NCBI RefSeq assembly: GCF_009668025.1
Contig: NZ_WJXZ01000018.1
Coordinates: 1 to 64,000, forward strand
DNA: 64,000 nt
Direction of reading: 5' to 3'
From: Larkinella terrae
GTDB taxonomy: Bacteria > Bacteroidota > Bacteroidia > Cytophagales > Spirosomataceae
Positions 52,401-61,708 of this stretch are shown here, in pieces (within the stretch, counting starts at the first letter, position 1; every line of letters starts with the position of its first letter). The notes under the pieces are model-generated. The model saw nothing but the letters and a program-made list of their open reading frames with translations. It did not search any database and was not told where the DNA came from. The position numbers were made by a program, and so were the translations under genes.

Positions 52401-52465
52401 GTATTGAGCTTAACACCCTGCCCCAGGTAAAAACCGGCATGGTGGGTCTTTCGGTTACTTTTTAA
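49430..52465 (+). CDS. SusC/RagA-family TonB-linked outer membrane protein (2)
   Basis: The 1011 residues have a signal peptide (about 1-25, ending near SLAFGQ) and a CarboxypepD_reg-like domain with VTGRVTSAQDGTTLPGVNVV. The plug carries ALQGQAAGVQVTQSSGTPGG and IESMQILKDASAKAIYGSRAANG, and a barrel ends VGLSVTF. It is clearly paralogous to the SusC at 44745. It heads a longer operon with SusD, two lipoproteins and perhaps the M43 protease, which may indicate peptide or protein-derived nutrients. That is inference. Confidence 0.96.
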   Translation: MGRRSTFLSSWLLLLILSGSLAFGQTRRVTGRVTSAQDGTTLPGVNVVVKGTTIGVSTDAQGSYSINVPDDKNILTFSSIALIAQDVTINNRSVINVQLKEAVNELAQVVVTGYNSVQKKDITGSMVSVSSEKFKELPVTSFDQALQGQAAGVQVTQSSGTPGGGISVRVRGSTSISASNRPLFIVDGVPVEDGGLSSLGTGGQNDNAFALLNPNDIESMQILKDASAKAIYGSRAANGVVLITTKRGKNNEKTTITAEVQRGMTEIIRKPRLLNSTELLELQREAVVNAGQDPDKFGLIPGVTDAINTDWVDAVTRRGLYKQYQLSASGGTERTRFYISGNFRDEQGVLLANEFKRMSGTVNLDHKANSKLSFGTNMTLARSMNKRVLGDNSLNGVYSGAVNSLPFYSPYNEKGQILVPGDPNYSLRNYNPVGEALFPRQNVISVKMLGGIYAEYELLDNLRFRSKASIDYNSVIDDDYFPTTTWAGGISEGVGGQGLGVYTASVAATFINTNTLTYNALFSEKHRLSVMLGHELINRTDRSSFVQGRLFTSDDFTYISSAGVVDQGGSGLSNSGLLSFFGEARYDYKERYLFTLTSRYDGSSRFGSDRRFGFFPSASAAWRISGEEFMERFRDLSDLKLRASFGYTGNERIGDFQFLGTWGSTTYSGATGLGPSSVPNPFLQWERTREANLGLDASFFNGRLSFSIDAYDNLTDKLLFAQPIPRTTGFGAVQGNIGKVSNKGAELTVSSVNLNKTVRWSTDLNLSHNSNKVVELDTPEPLYRGYQASGATATNIILPGQPLGTFWGLKFLGVDPATGDAIYEDKNGDGRITPDDAQVIGTAQAKLFGGMTNKVSWNGFDLSVFLQFSYGNKVLNLTKNSTVNAGESLEFNQSKDALKRWRKPGDITSVPRYEFENTFNNYQSSRFLEDGSYLRLKNVTLGYNVNKKWVNRVKVASARVYVSGTNLWTLTKYSGSDPEVSTLDGSTSAQGIELNTLPQVKTGMVGLSVTF

Positions 52466-52494
52466 TCCATACGCATCGTTCATCACTTTCGATT

Positions 52495-53847
52495 ATGACT
52501 CGTCTTCTTAGCTATATTTTCCTGTTTTCGCTGGTGTATCTGAGTGCCTGTAAAGAAGTGCTGGAACCACCTCCGCGCGACTTGCGGATCGATGACCTGG
52601 TGTTGAAGCGTCCGCAGGATGTACCGGCCGTTCGCGTAGGACTTTATTCCTCGTTCCGCGCCATTACCCAGTATACGGTGGTGGCCGGGGATTTTATGTC
52701 CGATCACGTCCGGTACAACGGTACTTTCAATGATTACCGGGAATTTGGTACCAAACAGGTCACGACCACCAATGGCGACGTTGCGGCCATGTGGGGCTAC
52801 ATCTACAACACAATTTACGTCGCCAATTTTATTCTGGAACGTCTGCCGGATTTAACGGGCGTGCAGGCTGCCGCGAAAAAGCAACTGCTGGCTGAGGCCC
52901 ACTTTCTGCGCGGTTTGTCCAATTTTTACGGGGCTTATACCTACGGTGATATTCCGAAAGTGACAACCACCGATCAGGAAACCAACCGGAACATTGCCCG
53001 AACGGCGAAGGCTGACATCCTGGCTTCCGTGCTGGCGGATTACCAGTATGCCCTCACCAATTTGCCCGCTGAGCAAACCGAAGGAGCTGCGTATGCCACC
53101 CAGAATACCGTCAAGGCGGCTTTGGCCCGGTATTATTTGTATCAGAAAAACTGGGCACTGGCCGAACAGTATGCCGGGCAGGTGATCGACTCGAAAGTCT
53201 ATACCCTGGAGCCATCTTACGAAACGATCGTGCTGACCAACTTTCCGAAAGAATCGATCTTTGAAGTGGGTTATACGCAGAACGATGCGAATAGCCCCTT
53301 GCTGAATAACCTGCTCGTGACCCGGCGCGAAATGATCCCTTCCGAACAGTTGATTCAGGCGCTGGCATCGGCGGAATCGAAAGACCGGATTAGCACCATC
53401 GGATTCGACGGTACGAAACAGCGGGGTAACGACAACGGCTGGACCGTTCGGAAATACGGTACGGCCACCGACGGTAACTCCAACATGGTGGTTTTCCGGC
53501 TGGCGGAAATGTACCTGATCCGGGCCGAAGCCCGCGCCCAGTTGGGCAAACTGACGGGGACAAGCGGAGCGATTGCGGATGTAAACGTTCTCCGGGCCCG
53601 GGCGAAAGCAAGTGCGGCTGCAGTGACTTCGCAGGCTGAACTCCTGCTGACAATCGAGCGCGAACGCCAGTATGAGCTGTCGTTTGAAGGGCACCGCTGG
53701 TATGATCTGGTCCGGACCGGGCGCGTTCAGACCGTTATGGCAGCCTTTTCGCCCAACTGGAATGCCCGTTATGAGCGCTGGCCCATTCCGCAAACCGAAA
53801 TTCAGCGAAATCCGGCCCTGAAAGGCGCACAGAATCCGGGATATTAA
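52495..53847 (+). CDS. SusD/RagB-family outer membrane lipoprotein (2)
   Basis: The 450 residues have a lipoprotein signal (LSYIFLFSLVYLSAC, Cys18). SusD helices appear in AKKQLLAEAHFLRGLSNFYGAY and YATQNTVKAALARYYLYQKNW. The family C-terminus is ERERQYELSFEGHRWYDLVRTGR...RWPIPQTEIQRNPALKGAQNPGY. It starts 29 bp after SusC 2 and partners with it in ligand capture. Confidence 0.96.
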   Translation: MTRLLSYIFLFSLVYLSACKEVLEPPPRDLRIDDLVLKRPQDVPAVRVGLYSSFRAITQYTVVAGDFMSDHVRYNGTFNDYREFGTKQVTTTNGDVAAMWGYIYNTIYVANFILERLPDLTGVQAAAKKQLLAEAHFLRGLSNFYGAYTYGDIPKVTTTDQETNRNIARTAKADILASVLADYQYALTNLPAEQTEGAAYATQNTVKAALARYYLYQKNWALAEQYAGQVIDSKVYTLEPSYETIVLTNFPKESIFEVGYTQNDANSPLLNNLLVTRREMIPSEQLIQALASAESKDRISTIGFDGTKQRGNDNGWTVRKYGTATDGNSNMVVFRLAEMYLIRAEARAQLGKLTGTSGAIADVNVLRARAKASAAAVTSQAELLLTIERERQYELSFEGHRWYDLVRTGRVQTVMAAFSPNWNARYERWPIPQTEIQRNPALKGAQNPGY

Positions 53848-53867
53848 GAAAGGATCAATAACGACGC

Positions 53868-54740
53868 ATGATGACTATCTATAAAAAGTTGCTGGTTGGT
53901 TTGGTGGCGCTACTCCTGGGCTGGGTGGTGGTGGCTTGCGAAAAAGGAGACATCGACCGAACCTTTGAAGGGCCTTATTTTGTGCGGTTTACGGATACAA
54001 CGTTGACCTACAAAGAAAGCTACAGCCAGCCGATTACCATCCGCGTGCACAATGCGGGGCCGCAATTGAATGAAGCGATCACCATTAACTATACCGTCAG
54101 CGGAACGGCCCGGGAAGGGAAAGACTACGCTTTTCAGTCTACCAAAGGAACCGTGACGATTCCGGCGAAACAAAGTTTTGGGGAGATCAAGCTGAAACTG
54201 ATCAACAACGCGAATAATATCCTGGAATCGCAAACGGTGGTGCTGACCCTGACAAGTGTTACGCCCAATTCGCTGAAGGTAGGTTTTGGCAATGAAGGCG
54301 CTTTGGGAAAACGGATGACGTTTATCATTCAGGATGATTGCCTGTTCAGCGGTAGCTATGCGGGTGTCCGCCAGAATGGAGCCTATGTAAACCTGCTGGG
54401 AATTACGCCGGCCAGCGCTACGGTTTCGGGTATCGACATCAGCAGCCTGGATTGTAAAACCTACACGATCGCGAACTGGAATATCGGGCTGGAAGATATT
54501 TTCGGATTCAGTGCCATCAAACCCAAATTTACTTTTATTGACAACGGGGATAATTCGCTGACGATTCCGGTTCAGTCGAGTCCTGATCTGGGTGGGGATA
54601 CGTTGACGGGCTCGGGTTCCTGGAATCCGCAAAACCGTCAGATTTCACTTAATCTACGCTGGAAATCGGTTTTCACAAACTCGGCCGGTAAGGATACGAC
54701 CTTGACGATTACATTCCCATTTACTTACACTCCGCAATAA
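53868..54740 (+). CDS. Calx-beta-like domain lipoprotein of the SusCD locus
   Basis: The 290 residues have a lipobox at LGWVVVAC. After it comes a Calx-beta-like/DUF4843-type domain (about 35-140: PITIRVHNAGPQLNEAITINYTVSGTAREGKDY and KLINNANNILESQTVVLTLTS). A beta-sandwich C-terminal domain (about 150-290) follows. Such surface lipoproteins accompany SusCD pairs and may help bind the ligand. Its stop overlaps the next gene's ATG (TAATG). Confidence 0.82.
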   Translation: MMTIYKKLLVGLVALLLGWVVVACEKGDIDRTFEGPYFVRFTDTTLTYKESYSQPITIRVHNAGPQLNEAITINYTVSGTAREGKDYAFQSTKGTVTIPAKQSFGEIKLKLINNANNILESQTVVLTLTSVTPNSLKVGFGNEGALGKRMTFIIQDDCLFSGSYAGVRQNGAYVNLLGITPASATVSGIDISSLDCKTYTIANWNIGLEDIFGFSAIKPKFTFIDNGDNSLTIPVQSSPDLGGDTLTGSGSWNPQNRQISLNLRWKSVFTNSAGKDTTLTITFPFTYTPQ

Positions 54741-55255
54741 TGAGTACCATGAAAATATTCGCCCGACTTGTGGTTTTGTCAGCTGGCCTGATCTGGATCT
54801 TCTCCGGTTGTGCGGAGAAACTGGAACCGAAGCCGCCGACCTACAGCCAGCTTCTTACCGGAACCGATAAGAAAACCTGGCGGCTGGTCTCCATCGAAGT
54901 GGTCGATCAGGGACAGAAATCGGGCATCATCCCGGTTCAGAATGCGTTGAGTGCCTGCCGGGGGGATGATCAGTACGTCTTTTATGCAGATGAGTCCCGC
55001 AAACTTTCTTACCTGAACGGTTCCTTAAAATGCAGTGCTACAGAACCCGACACCTTATTCGAAGATAGCTGGGCGCTGATTAACGCCAACGCAACGCTGG
55101 AATTTGTGATCCCGGTTTTTGCCAACAGCGTTTTGCCCTACACGATCAAGAATCTGACGGCCACATCGATGACGGTAGAGATTTACTTCGAAAAAATATA
55201 CACCGATCCGGTCAACGCCAGTTACCGGTTTACGTTTAATTCAACCACTAAATAA
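54740..55255 (+). CDS. Small lipoprotein, lipocalin-like
   Basis: The 171 residues have a lipobox at WIFSGC (Cys24 region). The mature part contains KTWRLVSIEVVDQGQKSG and the late strand TSMTVEIYFEKIYTDPVNASYRFTF, a pattern seen in lipocalin-like surface lipoproteins of Bacteroidota. One base overlaps with the preceding gene, so it is co-translated. Role is unknown beyond the SusCD context. Confidence 0.78.
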   Translation: MSTMKIFARLVVLSAGLIWIFSGCAEKLEPKPPTYSQLLTGTDKKTWRLVSIEVVDQGQKSGIIPVQNALSACRGDDQYVFYADESRKLSYLNGSLKCSATEPDTLFEDSWALINANATLEFVIPVFANSVLPYTIKNLTATSMTVEIYFEKIYTDPVNASYRFTFNSTTK

Positions 55256-55349
55256 AAGGTGGATTGCGGTTTAAATAGAAAATTTCCTGAGCGTTTTGGG
55301 GATTTGATGGTAAAATTCAAGTCGTAATTCACACTTTGTGATCCGTTTT

Positions 55350-57752
55350 ATGCTTCAACGATTACTCCTTTCCACAGCTCTATTTCTACTGACATGTCAT
55401 TGGTTAGCAGCTCAGCAGAACCCCGCCTGGAAGCAGATTATTGATCGGCCCACGGCGGAAAAATGCGCAACCATGCAAATGGACAGCGCTCTACGGGCAC
55501 GTTATCCGGAAATGGGCTCGTTGAATGACCTTGAAAAATCGTTGCAGGACCGGATTACCCAGCTCAAAAAACTCCAGAGTACGGGCCGTCTGGCCGCCAG
55601 CTTACTGACCATCCCGGTCGTTGTCCACGTGGTTCACAATGGTGAAGCCGTCGGCACCGGCCGGAACATCAGTGCCGCGCAGGTGCAGTCGCAAATCGAA
55701 ACCCTCAACGAAGATTTTCGGCGGAAAGCCGGAACGCGCGGGTTTAACACGAACGCCGTCGGGGCCGATATCGAGATCGAGTTTTGTCTGGCTGCTTTCA
55801 ACCAGCAGGGCGGAGCGATGGCCGAACGCGGGATTGACCGGGTGAACGGAAACCGGGCGACCTGGTCGCGAAGTGACGTTGAAGGCGTGTTAAAACCGGG
55901 TTCTTACTGGGACCCCGAAAAATACTTTAACATCTGGGTGGTGGATATGAGCGAGGCTACTGCGGGCGGTATTGTGGTCGCATATGCGCAGTTTCCGAGC
56001 GGGTCCAATCTGCCGGGGATTCCGTCGGCCGGACCGGCCAGTACGGACGGGGTCGTTGTGAATTACTGGGCGTTTGGAAATTCCGAAAAAGGCAGTTTCC
56101 CGGTCCTGCGGGCACCAACCAATCTGGGCCGGACGCTGACTCACGAAACTGGTCACTGGCTGGGCCTTCGCCATATCTGGGGCGATGCAACCTGCGGGGA
56201 CGATTTCTGCGCCGACACCCCTCCGCAGGCTTCCGAAAGCCGGGGATGTCAGAAAGGACGCGTCAGTTGTGGCAATACCAACATGGTTGAAAACTACATG
56301 GATTATTCCGACGACGCCTGTTTTAACGTGTTTACGCTCGATCAGAAAACTCGTATCCGGGCGGTTATGGACGTGAGTCCGCGCCGGGCGAATCTGGTTA
56401 AAAACAGCCTATGTGGTACGAGCGTCGCCGGAAAACCGATCCCGGACTTCCGCGCCGACCGCCAGCGTGTTCTGTTGGGTTCGTCAGTCCGGTTTACGGA
56501 TTTATCATCCAACTTCCCCACGCGCTGGGAGTGGACCTTCGAAGGGGGAACACCGTCTACTTCATCGGAACAGAATCCGACCGTTGTTTACAATCAGGCG
56601 GGTAAATTCAAGGTAACGCTGGTGGCCGCTAATCCTGCCGGAGCTTCCGAGCCATTAATTAAAACGGCGTATATTGAGGTGTTAAACAGCGGGTTGTGCA
56701 GCGATCAAACCAATTTCAACGGTACCCGAACGGTTTTGCCTCAACCCGGGGGAAGAGGGTATGTAGCGGGCCAGAATAGTTTACTGACCAAAGCTGTATC
56801 CGAATCGTTTGCGAACGAATTGGGTTATACCAACCTGAGCTCGGCCAGCTTACGGTTTGGCGTGGCCAAAGCCGCTAAAGGTGCTGAAACCGAATCCATT
56901 GTGGTTGTGAACGTCTGGAATGCACGCGGCTTCCAGAACGGACCGGGCGCCATCCTGGAAACGAAAGAAGTGCCGTTGCGAACCATCCTGGAAGACGTCG
57001 CCAATAACCGGGCTACCAAAGTAACCTTCGACCGAAACGTGCCGTTGAGCGGTTTGGGTTACCACATCGGCATTGAGTTGAAGTACGCAGCCGGAGATAC
57101 CGTGGCGCTGGTAACAACGAAGAACGGCGAGTCGGTTTTTGCAACGGCCTGGAAACAAAATGCAAAGGGCGACTGGGCGCGGTATGCGGACAGTCTTGGT
57201 ATCAACGTCGCCCATGACATTTCGGCCCGCGTAGGCATGAAATCGTCCGTCCAGGTTGCGGCTTCGGCGCAATTTGTGGGCGCTGGCGAAGCGGTCACGC
57301 TGAATGCCCGGGGAGCCAGTATTTTCAACTGGACCGGGGCCAATCTGAGTTCAACGCTGGGTGCGCAGGTGATCGCCCGCCCCACCCAGACAACTTCCTA
57401 TACCGTTACGGGTTCCGGTATGGAATTGTGTGATTCGACGGCCACCGCCCGGATTTTCGTACGCGCCGGTGCCGTTACCGGTATTCCAACGTCCTTACCC
57501 GATCAGTTGTTAACGGTATCACCCAACCCCAGCGACGGATTGACCACCCTCACGTTCCGGAACGCCCTGCGGGGCTTGACCACGCTTTCGGTTCGGAACG
57601 TCGCCGGGATGGAGGTGTTGAAGCAGCAGTTCCAGAAAACCGACGACGGTTTTGAACGAAGTCTCGACCTCCGAACGGTGCCGAGCGGAATGTATCTGAT
57701 CGAAGTCCGAATCGGGACGCAGGTAATTCGAAAGAAAATCGTGAAATATTAA
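55350..57752 (+). CDS. Secreted M43 zinc metalloprotease with PKD domain and T9SS sorting signal
   Basis: The protein has 800 residues from the ATG at 55350 (the GTG at 55338 is rejected), with a signal peptide (LQRLLLSTALFLLTCHWLAAQ). The catalytic domain (about 80-350) has H265-E266-x-x-H269-x-x-G-x-x-H275 (HETGHWLGLRH) and a Met-turn NYMDYSDD, the pappalysin/ulilysin M43B pattern. A PKD domain follows (about 360-445: RFTDLSSNFPTRWEWTFEGG). The C-terminal 75 residues are a type IX secretion sorting domain (LTVSPNPSDGLTTLTF...SGMYLIEVRIGTQVIRKKIVKY). It cleaves proteins outside the cell or on its surface and follows the SusCD-lipoprotein genes. Confidence 0.94.
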   Translation: MLQRLLLSTALFLLTCHWLAAQQNPAWKQIIDRPTAEKCATMQMDSALRARYPEMGSLNDLEKSLQDRITQLKKLQSTGRLAASLLTIPVVVHVVHNGEAVGTGRNISAAQVQSQIETLNEDFRRKAGTRGFNTNAVGADIEIEFCLAAFNQQGGAMAERGIDRVNGNRATWSRSDVEGVLKPGSYWDPEKYFNIWVVDMSEATAGGIVVAYAQFPSGSNLPGIPSAGPASTDGVVVNYWAFGNSEKGSFPVLRAPTNLGRTLTHETGHWLGLRHIWGDATCGDDFCADTPPQASESRGCQKGRVSCGNTNMVENYMDYSDDACFNVFTLDQKTRIRAVMDVSPRRANLVKNSLCGTSVAGKPIPDFRADRQRVLLGSSVRFTDLSSNFPTRWEWTFEGGTPSTSSEQNPTVVYNQAGKFKVTLVAANPAGASEPLIKTAYIEVLNSGLCSDQTNFNGTRTVLPQPGGRGYVAGQNSLLTKAVSESFANELGYTNLSSASLRFGVAKAAKGAETESIVVVNVWNARGFQNGPGAILETKEVPLRTILEDVANNRATKVTFDRNVPLSGLGYHIGIELKYAAGDTVALVTTKNGESVFATAWKQNAKGDWARYADSLGINVAHDISARVGMKSSVQVAASAQFVGAGEAVTLNARGASIFNWTGANLSSTLGAQVIARPTQTTSYTVTGSGMELCDSTATARIFVRAGAVTGIPTSLPDQLLTVSPNPSDGLTTLTFRNALRGLTTLSVRNVAGMEVLKQQFQKTDDGFERSLDLRTVPSGMYLIEVRIGTQVIRKKIVKY

Positions 57753-57754
57753 CC

Positions 57755-57796
57755 CCACCCTGTCAGCGGCTGAAAGCCCTGACAGGGTGGTTTTTC
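57755..57796 (+). terminator. Terminator of the metalloprotease gene; shares the ccctgtcagcggct core
   Basis: The arms ccaccctgtcag (57755-57766) and ctgacagggtgg (57779-57790) are perfect and are followed by a T-run. The 14-mer at 57758-57771 is identical to the arm at 6-19. Confidence 0.85.
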
Positions 57797-58143
57797 AGTA
57801 ATCTGCTAACTGATCAAAAGCCGGATATTTCACATTCTTCGTTACCTTTGTCGGCACAAACAGCGCTGAATGGTTGTTCTGAATCTTCTCAGAAACCTTT
57901 TTCAACAACCGGTTTCAACAACCGATACGGTTTCTCAAACCGTGCTGTGCATCGTAAACGAAACGCTCGTTGACGCTGCCAATCTTAAAACCGGACCAAC
58001 TCCCTGGTAAAAACCGCCCCAAACCGGTAGTCATTGCAATGAGGCATTCTGTTCATCATCAGCCTTTTTTGTACATTGGGGCTATATTGAAGGCATATCT
58101 GGTTAAATTCCCTACGGCGTAATTACGCAACACAACTCGTTTC
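57797..58143. other. Intergenic region with a possible 46-codon ORF
   Basis: A TACCTTTG box (57843-57850) fits the -7 consensus and is followed by an ORF from ATG 57870 to TAA 58010 (MVVLNLLRNLFQQ...). The ORF has no homology that could be recognised and no clear ribosome site; the box may equally serve the antiporter gene. No other structure was seen. Confidence 0.3.
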
Positions 58144-59727
58144 ATGCACACCCTTTTACCTTTTTTGCTCGCCATGATCGCGGCCATCGTGCTGTTGAAT
58201 ATGTGGGCCAACAAACTGAAAATTGCCTATCCGATTCTGCTGGTGGTAGCCGGGCTGCTGGTTAGTTTCCTGCCGGGACTACCGAAGGTCCAAATTAATC
58301 CCGACCTGATCTTTTTCATTTTCCTGCCACCGTTGCTATTTGAAGCTTCCTGGTCGATCTCCTTCAAGGAAATGAAAAAATGGTGGCGGATCATTGGCAG
58401 TTTTGCCTTTCTTGTCGTGTTTTTCACTGCTTTTTCAGTAGCGGTCATCGCGCATCACTTCATTCCGGGATTTACCATTGCTTTGGGGTTTTTGTTGGGC
58501 GGAATCGTGTCGCCACCGGATGCGGTCAGTACCGGCGCTATTACCAAATTTGTGAAGATTCCAAAATCAACCTCGGCCATTCTGGAAGGGGAGAGCCTGC
58601 TAAACGATGCATCTTCCCTGATCATTTTCCGGTTTGCGCTGGTAGCCGTCGGAACGGGGCAGTTTATCTGGCAGGATGTGGCGCTGAGTTTTATATGGAT
58701 GATTCTGGGTGGCGCGGGCATTGGCCTGGTGCTGGCCTGGATCTTTGTGCAGGCCCACAGACGCCTTCCGCTCGATGCGCAGTCGCACATTACCCTGACA
58801 CTTATTGAGCCTTATTTTATGTATTGGGCGGCTGAACAGGTGCATTGCTCGGGCGTGTTGGCGGTCGTAACGGGCGGTTTATACATGTCGGCCAAGCGGC
58901 TGGTTTTCCTAAACAGTGCCAGCCGGATTCAAGGCTTCAGCGTTTGGGAAAGTTTCGTCTATATTCTGAACGGTATTGTCTTTCTGATCATCGGTCTGGA
59001 GCTTCCCGAAATTGTCGAGGGGTTGCACGCGAAAGGCATTCCAATCCGCACGGCCATCGGCTACGGGTTGCTGGTAACCGGGGTGCTGATTGCGGCCCGG
59101 ATGATCAGTTCATTTGCAGCCTTGCTGGCTACCATCATCTTTCGTCCGAGTGTAGTTCCCCGTGCCCGTTCCAACAGAAGGCGCTGGATGATGCCGCTGT
59201 TACTGGGCTGGACGGGGATGCGGGGGGTGGTGTCGCTGGCTTCGGCGCTGGCGATTCCCATTGCGCTGGACAATGGCCCGGCTTTTCCCCAAAGGAACCT
59301 CATTCTGTTCATCACGTTTGTTGTAATCCTGCTTACCCTTCTGGTACAGGGACTTACGCTTCCCTCCTTTATCACCCGGACGAAATTATTTGAAGGCATA
59401 CTGGATGAAGAATCCGAAGCCCTGACCAAACAGAAAATGAAACAGGGACTGAAGCAGCACGTCTACCAGTTTCTGAAAAATAAATACGAAAACGAACTGA
59501 ATGGTCATGTCGGTATGGAGAAATTCCTCAAGCAATGGGAAGAGCGGACCAAAGCCACCGACGATAGCTGGATGAATAAAAAGACCAAGATCATTTTTGT
59601 GGAAGTGCTCGAAATCCAGCGCCAATACCTCACCGAACTCAACAAAGACCCGCAGATTGACGAGGAAATTATCCGACAGCAATTATACCAAATCGACCTG
59701 GAAGAAGAACGGCTGAAGATTATTTGA
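58144..59727 (+). CDS. Na+/H+ antiporter (CPA1/NhaP type)
   Basis: This 527-residue protein has about 12 membrane helices over the first 400 residues. The CPA1 ion-site motif lies in LLGGIVSPPDAVSTGAIT, followed by LEGESLLNDASSLIIFRFAL (with the acidic pair Asn-Asp). MRGVVSLASALAIPIAL contains the conserved Arg. The last 130 residues are charged, helical and cytoplasmic. It exchanges Na+ (or K+) for H+ for pH and salt homeostasis. Confidence 0.95.
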   Translation: MHTLLPFLLAMIAAIVLLNMWANKLKIAYPILLVVAGLLVSFLPGLPKVQINPDLIFFIFLPPLLFEASWSISFKEMKKWWRIIGSFAFLVVFFTAFSVAVIAHHFIPGFTIALGFLLGGIVSPPDAVSTGAITKFVKIPKSTSAILEGESLLNDASSLIIFRFALVAVGTGQFIWQDVALSFIWMILGGAGIGLVLAWIFVQAHRRLPLDAQSHITLTLIEPYFMYWAAEQVHCSGVLAVVTGGLYMSAKRLVFLNSASRIQGFSVWESFVYILNGIVFLIIGLELPEIVEGLHAKGIPIRTAIGYGLLVTGVLIAARMISSFAALLATIIFRPSVVPRARSNRRRWMMPLLLGWTGMRGVVSLASALAIPIALDNGPAFPQRNLILFITFVVILLTLLVQGLTLPSFITRTKLFEGILDEESEALTKQKMKQGLKQHVYQFLKNKYENELNGHVGMEKFLKQWEERTKATDDSWMNKKTKIIFVEVLEIQRQYLTELNKDPQIDEEIIRQQLYQIDLEEERLKII

Positions 59728-60055
59728 AATCCGGGAAATGGGAAAGCCGTCCCAATAAACCACTGCAACAACCGGCCAGCCAAAAGATAAATTAAAGTGC
59801 CATCTGGCACTATTTATGCACCCACCCGGCCCAATTAAAACCTGATTAAAGCTGGAATAAATAGGTTAACTATTCGTTAAACTTTGGTGATTAGTGGCTT
59901 TTATCAGACACGAAGATTCGAATGGAATATTTTTTGTAACCGATAGTTACCAACTACCATCTCTATTTCTATTAACTGTGAAACCAGGAAATAAAAGACT
60001 CATCCCGGAAAAATAATCCGGCGGTTTTCTCCAAAAAAGATTGGTTTTATAGGAA
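59728..60055. other. 328-bp AT-rich intergenic region
   Basis: It contains a small hairpin agtgcca-tc-tggcact (59793-59808). No ORF, RNA or clear promoter box was found. It precedes the hybrid kinase. Confidence 0.5.
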
Positions 60056-61708
60056 ATGCCTTTTACCAGCTTTATTTACCTTGATATGCTGACGGCACCG
60101 ATCCCCTTCAATGACGCTCAACGGCTTGAGTCACTTCATCAATATTTCCTGCTGGATACGGCCCCGGAAGCCGAATACGACCGGGTGTCGCACATTGCGT
60201 CCCAGATTTGCCAGACGCCCATTGCAATGGTTAGCCTGATCGATAAAGACCGGCAGTGGGTTAAATCCTATTTTGGGCTGGCAGTCAGCAGCATTCCGCG
60301 GGAAATCTCGCTCTGTGCGCACACCATTGTCAACGTCCATCCGCTGGTGGTGGAAGACACCAGTAAGGACATCCGGTTTTGGGATAATCCCGCCGTGGTG
60401 GGGCCACCCAACATCATATTTTATGCCGGCGTCCCTTTACTGTCCTCGGAAGGGCTGGCCATCGGGTCGATCTGCGTGATCGACCATTATCCCCGGCAGC
60501 TGGCACCCGCGCAAAAAATTACGCTACAGGCGCTGGCCGCTCAGGTTATGCTCCTGATGGAGTTACGACGAACGAACAATAAGCTGGTTCAGGCGCGGGC
60601 GGAAGCCGAGGAGCTGGCCCGCCAGAAATCACAGCTGCTGGCCACCCTGAGTCACGAAATTCGGACTCCGCTGCATGCTTTGGAGGGCTATACCCAGTTA
60701 ATGATCGACGAACGGCCCCGCGAAGACCAGCAAAAAAGTCTCCGCCGTCTGCAAACGACGGGACGCACGCTCATCAATCTGGTTAATAACATTCTCGATT
60801 ACAGTAAATTACAGGCCGGAAAATTGCTGCTGGAAGAAATACCCTTTTCGCTCAGCGAGTTGATTCAACAGGCAATTGACATGCAGGCCTGGCAGGCGCA
60901 GCAGAAAAATATTCAGTTAACCGCTTCGATCGATCCCCGGTTGCCTGCCCAGTTGAAGGGCGATGCGACCCGCTTGTTTCAGGTTTTACTGAATCTGATT
61001 AGCAATGCCATCAAGTTTACGCACGTTGGGGAAGTCCGCGTGGGGGTCGAAGTTCTCTCCGGTGACAATTCGGAAGTGACTTTAAAAATTGCCGTACACG
61101 ATACCGGTATTGGAATTCCGCAGGCCTCCCTGGCTTTGCTGTTCAACGAATACACCCAGGTTTCGGCCTCAACCACCCGGCTTTACGGGGGGAGCGGTTT
61201 GGGGCTGGCCATCAGCCGCCAACTCCTGGAACTGATGGGCAGTAAACTCGAAGTCCAGAGTCAGGAAGGAGAAGGATCACAATTTGGCTTTCGGTTGTCG
61301 CTCCCCGTGTTTGAAGCCATTCCGAAAGAATCGGATGCTCTGGCGCCGAAACCAGCCGACTTGTTTCTGGCCGTCGACGACAACCCGCTCAATACGAAAT
61401 TATTAGCCCATCACATCACGAAACAAGGTGGCAAAGTGGCGGTTTTTAATTCGCCACTGGAAGCGCTGGAATCGGCAAAAACCGTTCCGTACCGGGCCAT
61501 GATTCTGGATTTGCACATGCCCGAACTGGATGGCTACGAACTGGCCCGGGCGTTGCAGGAAATCCAACCCGGCGTGCCGCTGATTGCCCTGTCGGCCGAC
61601 GATAGTGTTGAAACCATCGACCGAGTGAAATCGACCGGTTTTCAATTCTTTCTGCGAAAACCGTTCCTGCCGCACGATTTGGTGCGAATATTGAACGAAT
61701 TGCCTTAA
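60056..61708 (+). CDS. GAF-domain hybrid histidine kinase with C-terminal receiver
   Basis: This 550-residue soluble protein has a GAF domain (about 30-170: SHIASQICQTPIAMVSLIDKDRQWVKSYFGL) and a HisKA domain with H200 in TLSHEIRTPLHALEGY. HATPase_c has NLISNAIKFTHVG, DTGIGIP and GGSGLGLAIS. The receiver (about 435-550) has phospho-acceptor D485 in AMILDLHMPELDGYE and Lys in FFLRKPFLP. No membrane segment is present, so it senses a cytoplasmic signal. The response regulator 113 bp downstream may be a partner. Confidence 0.95.
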   Translation: MPFTSFIYLDMLTAPIPFNDAQRLESLHQYFLLDTAPEAEYDRVSHIASQICQTPIAMVSLIDKDRQWVKSYFGLAVSSIPREISLCAHTIVNVHPLVVEDTSKDIRFWDNPAVVGPPNIIFYAGVPLLSSEGLAIGSICVIDHYPRQLAPAQKITLQALAAQVMLLMELRRTNNKLVQARAEAEELARQKSQLLATLSHEIRTPLHALEGYTQLMIDERPREDQQKSLRRLQTTGRTLINLVNNILDYSKLQAGKLLLEEIPFSLSELIQQAIDMQAWQAQQKNIQLTASIDPRLPAQLKGDATRLFQVLLNLISNAIKFTHVGEVRVGVEVLSGDNSEVTLKIAVHDTGIGIPQASLALLFNEYTQVSASTTRLYGGSGLGLAISRQLLELMGSKLEVQSQEGEGSQFGFRLSLPVFEAIPKESDALAPKPADLFLAVDDNPLNTKLLAHHITKQGGKVAVFNSPLEALESAKTVPYRAMILDLHMPELDGYELARALQEIQPGVPLIALSADDSVETIDRVKSTGFQFFLRKPFLPHDLVRILNELP

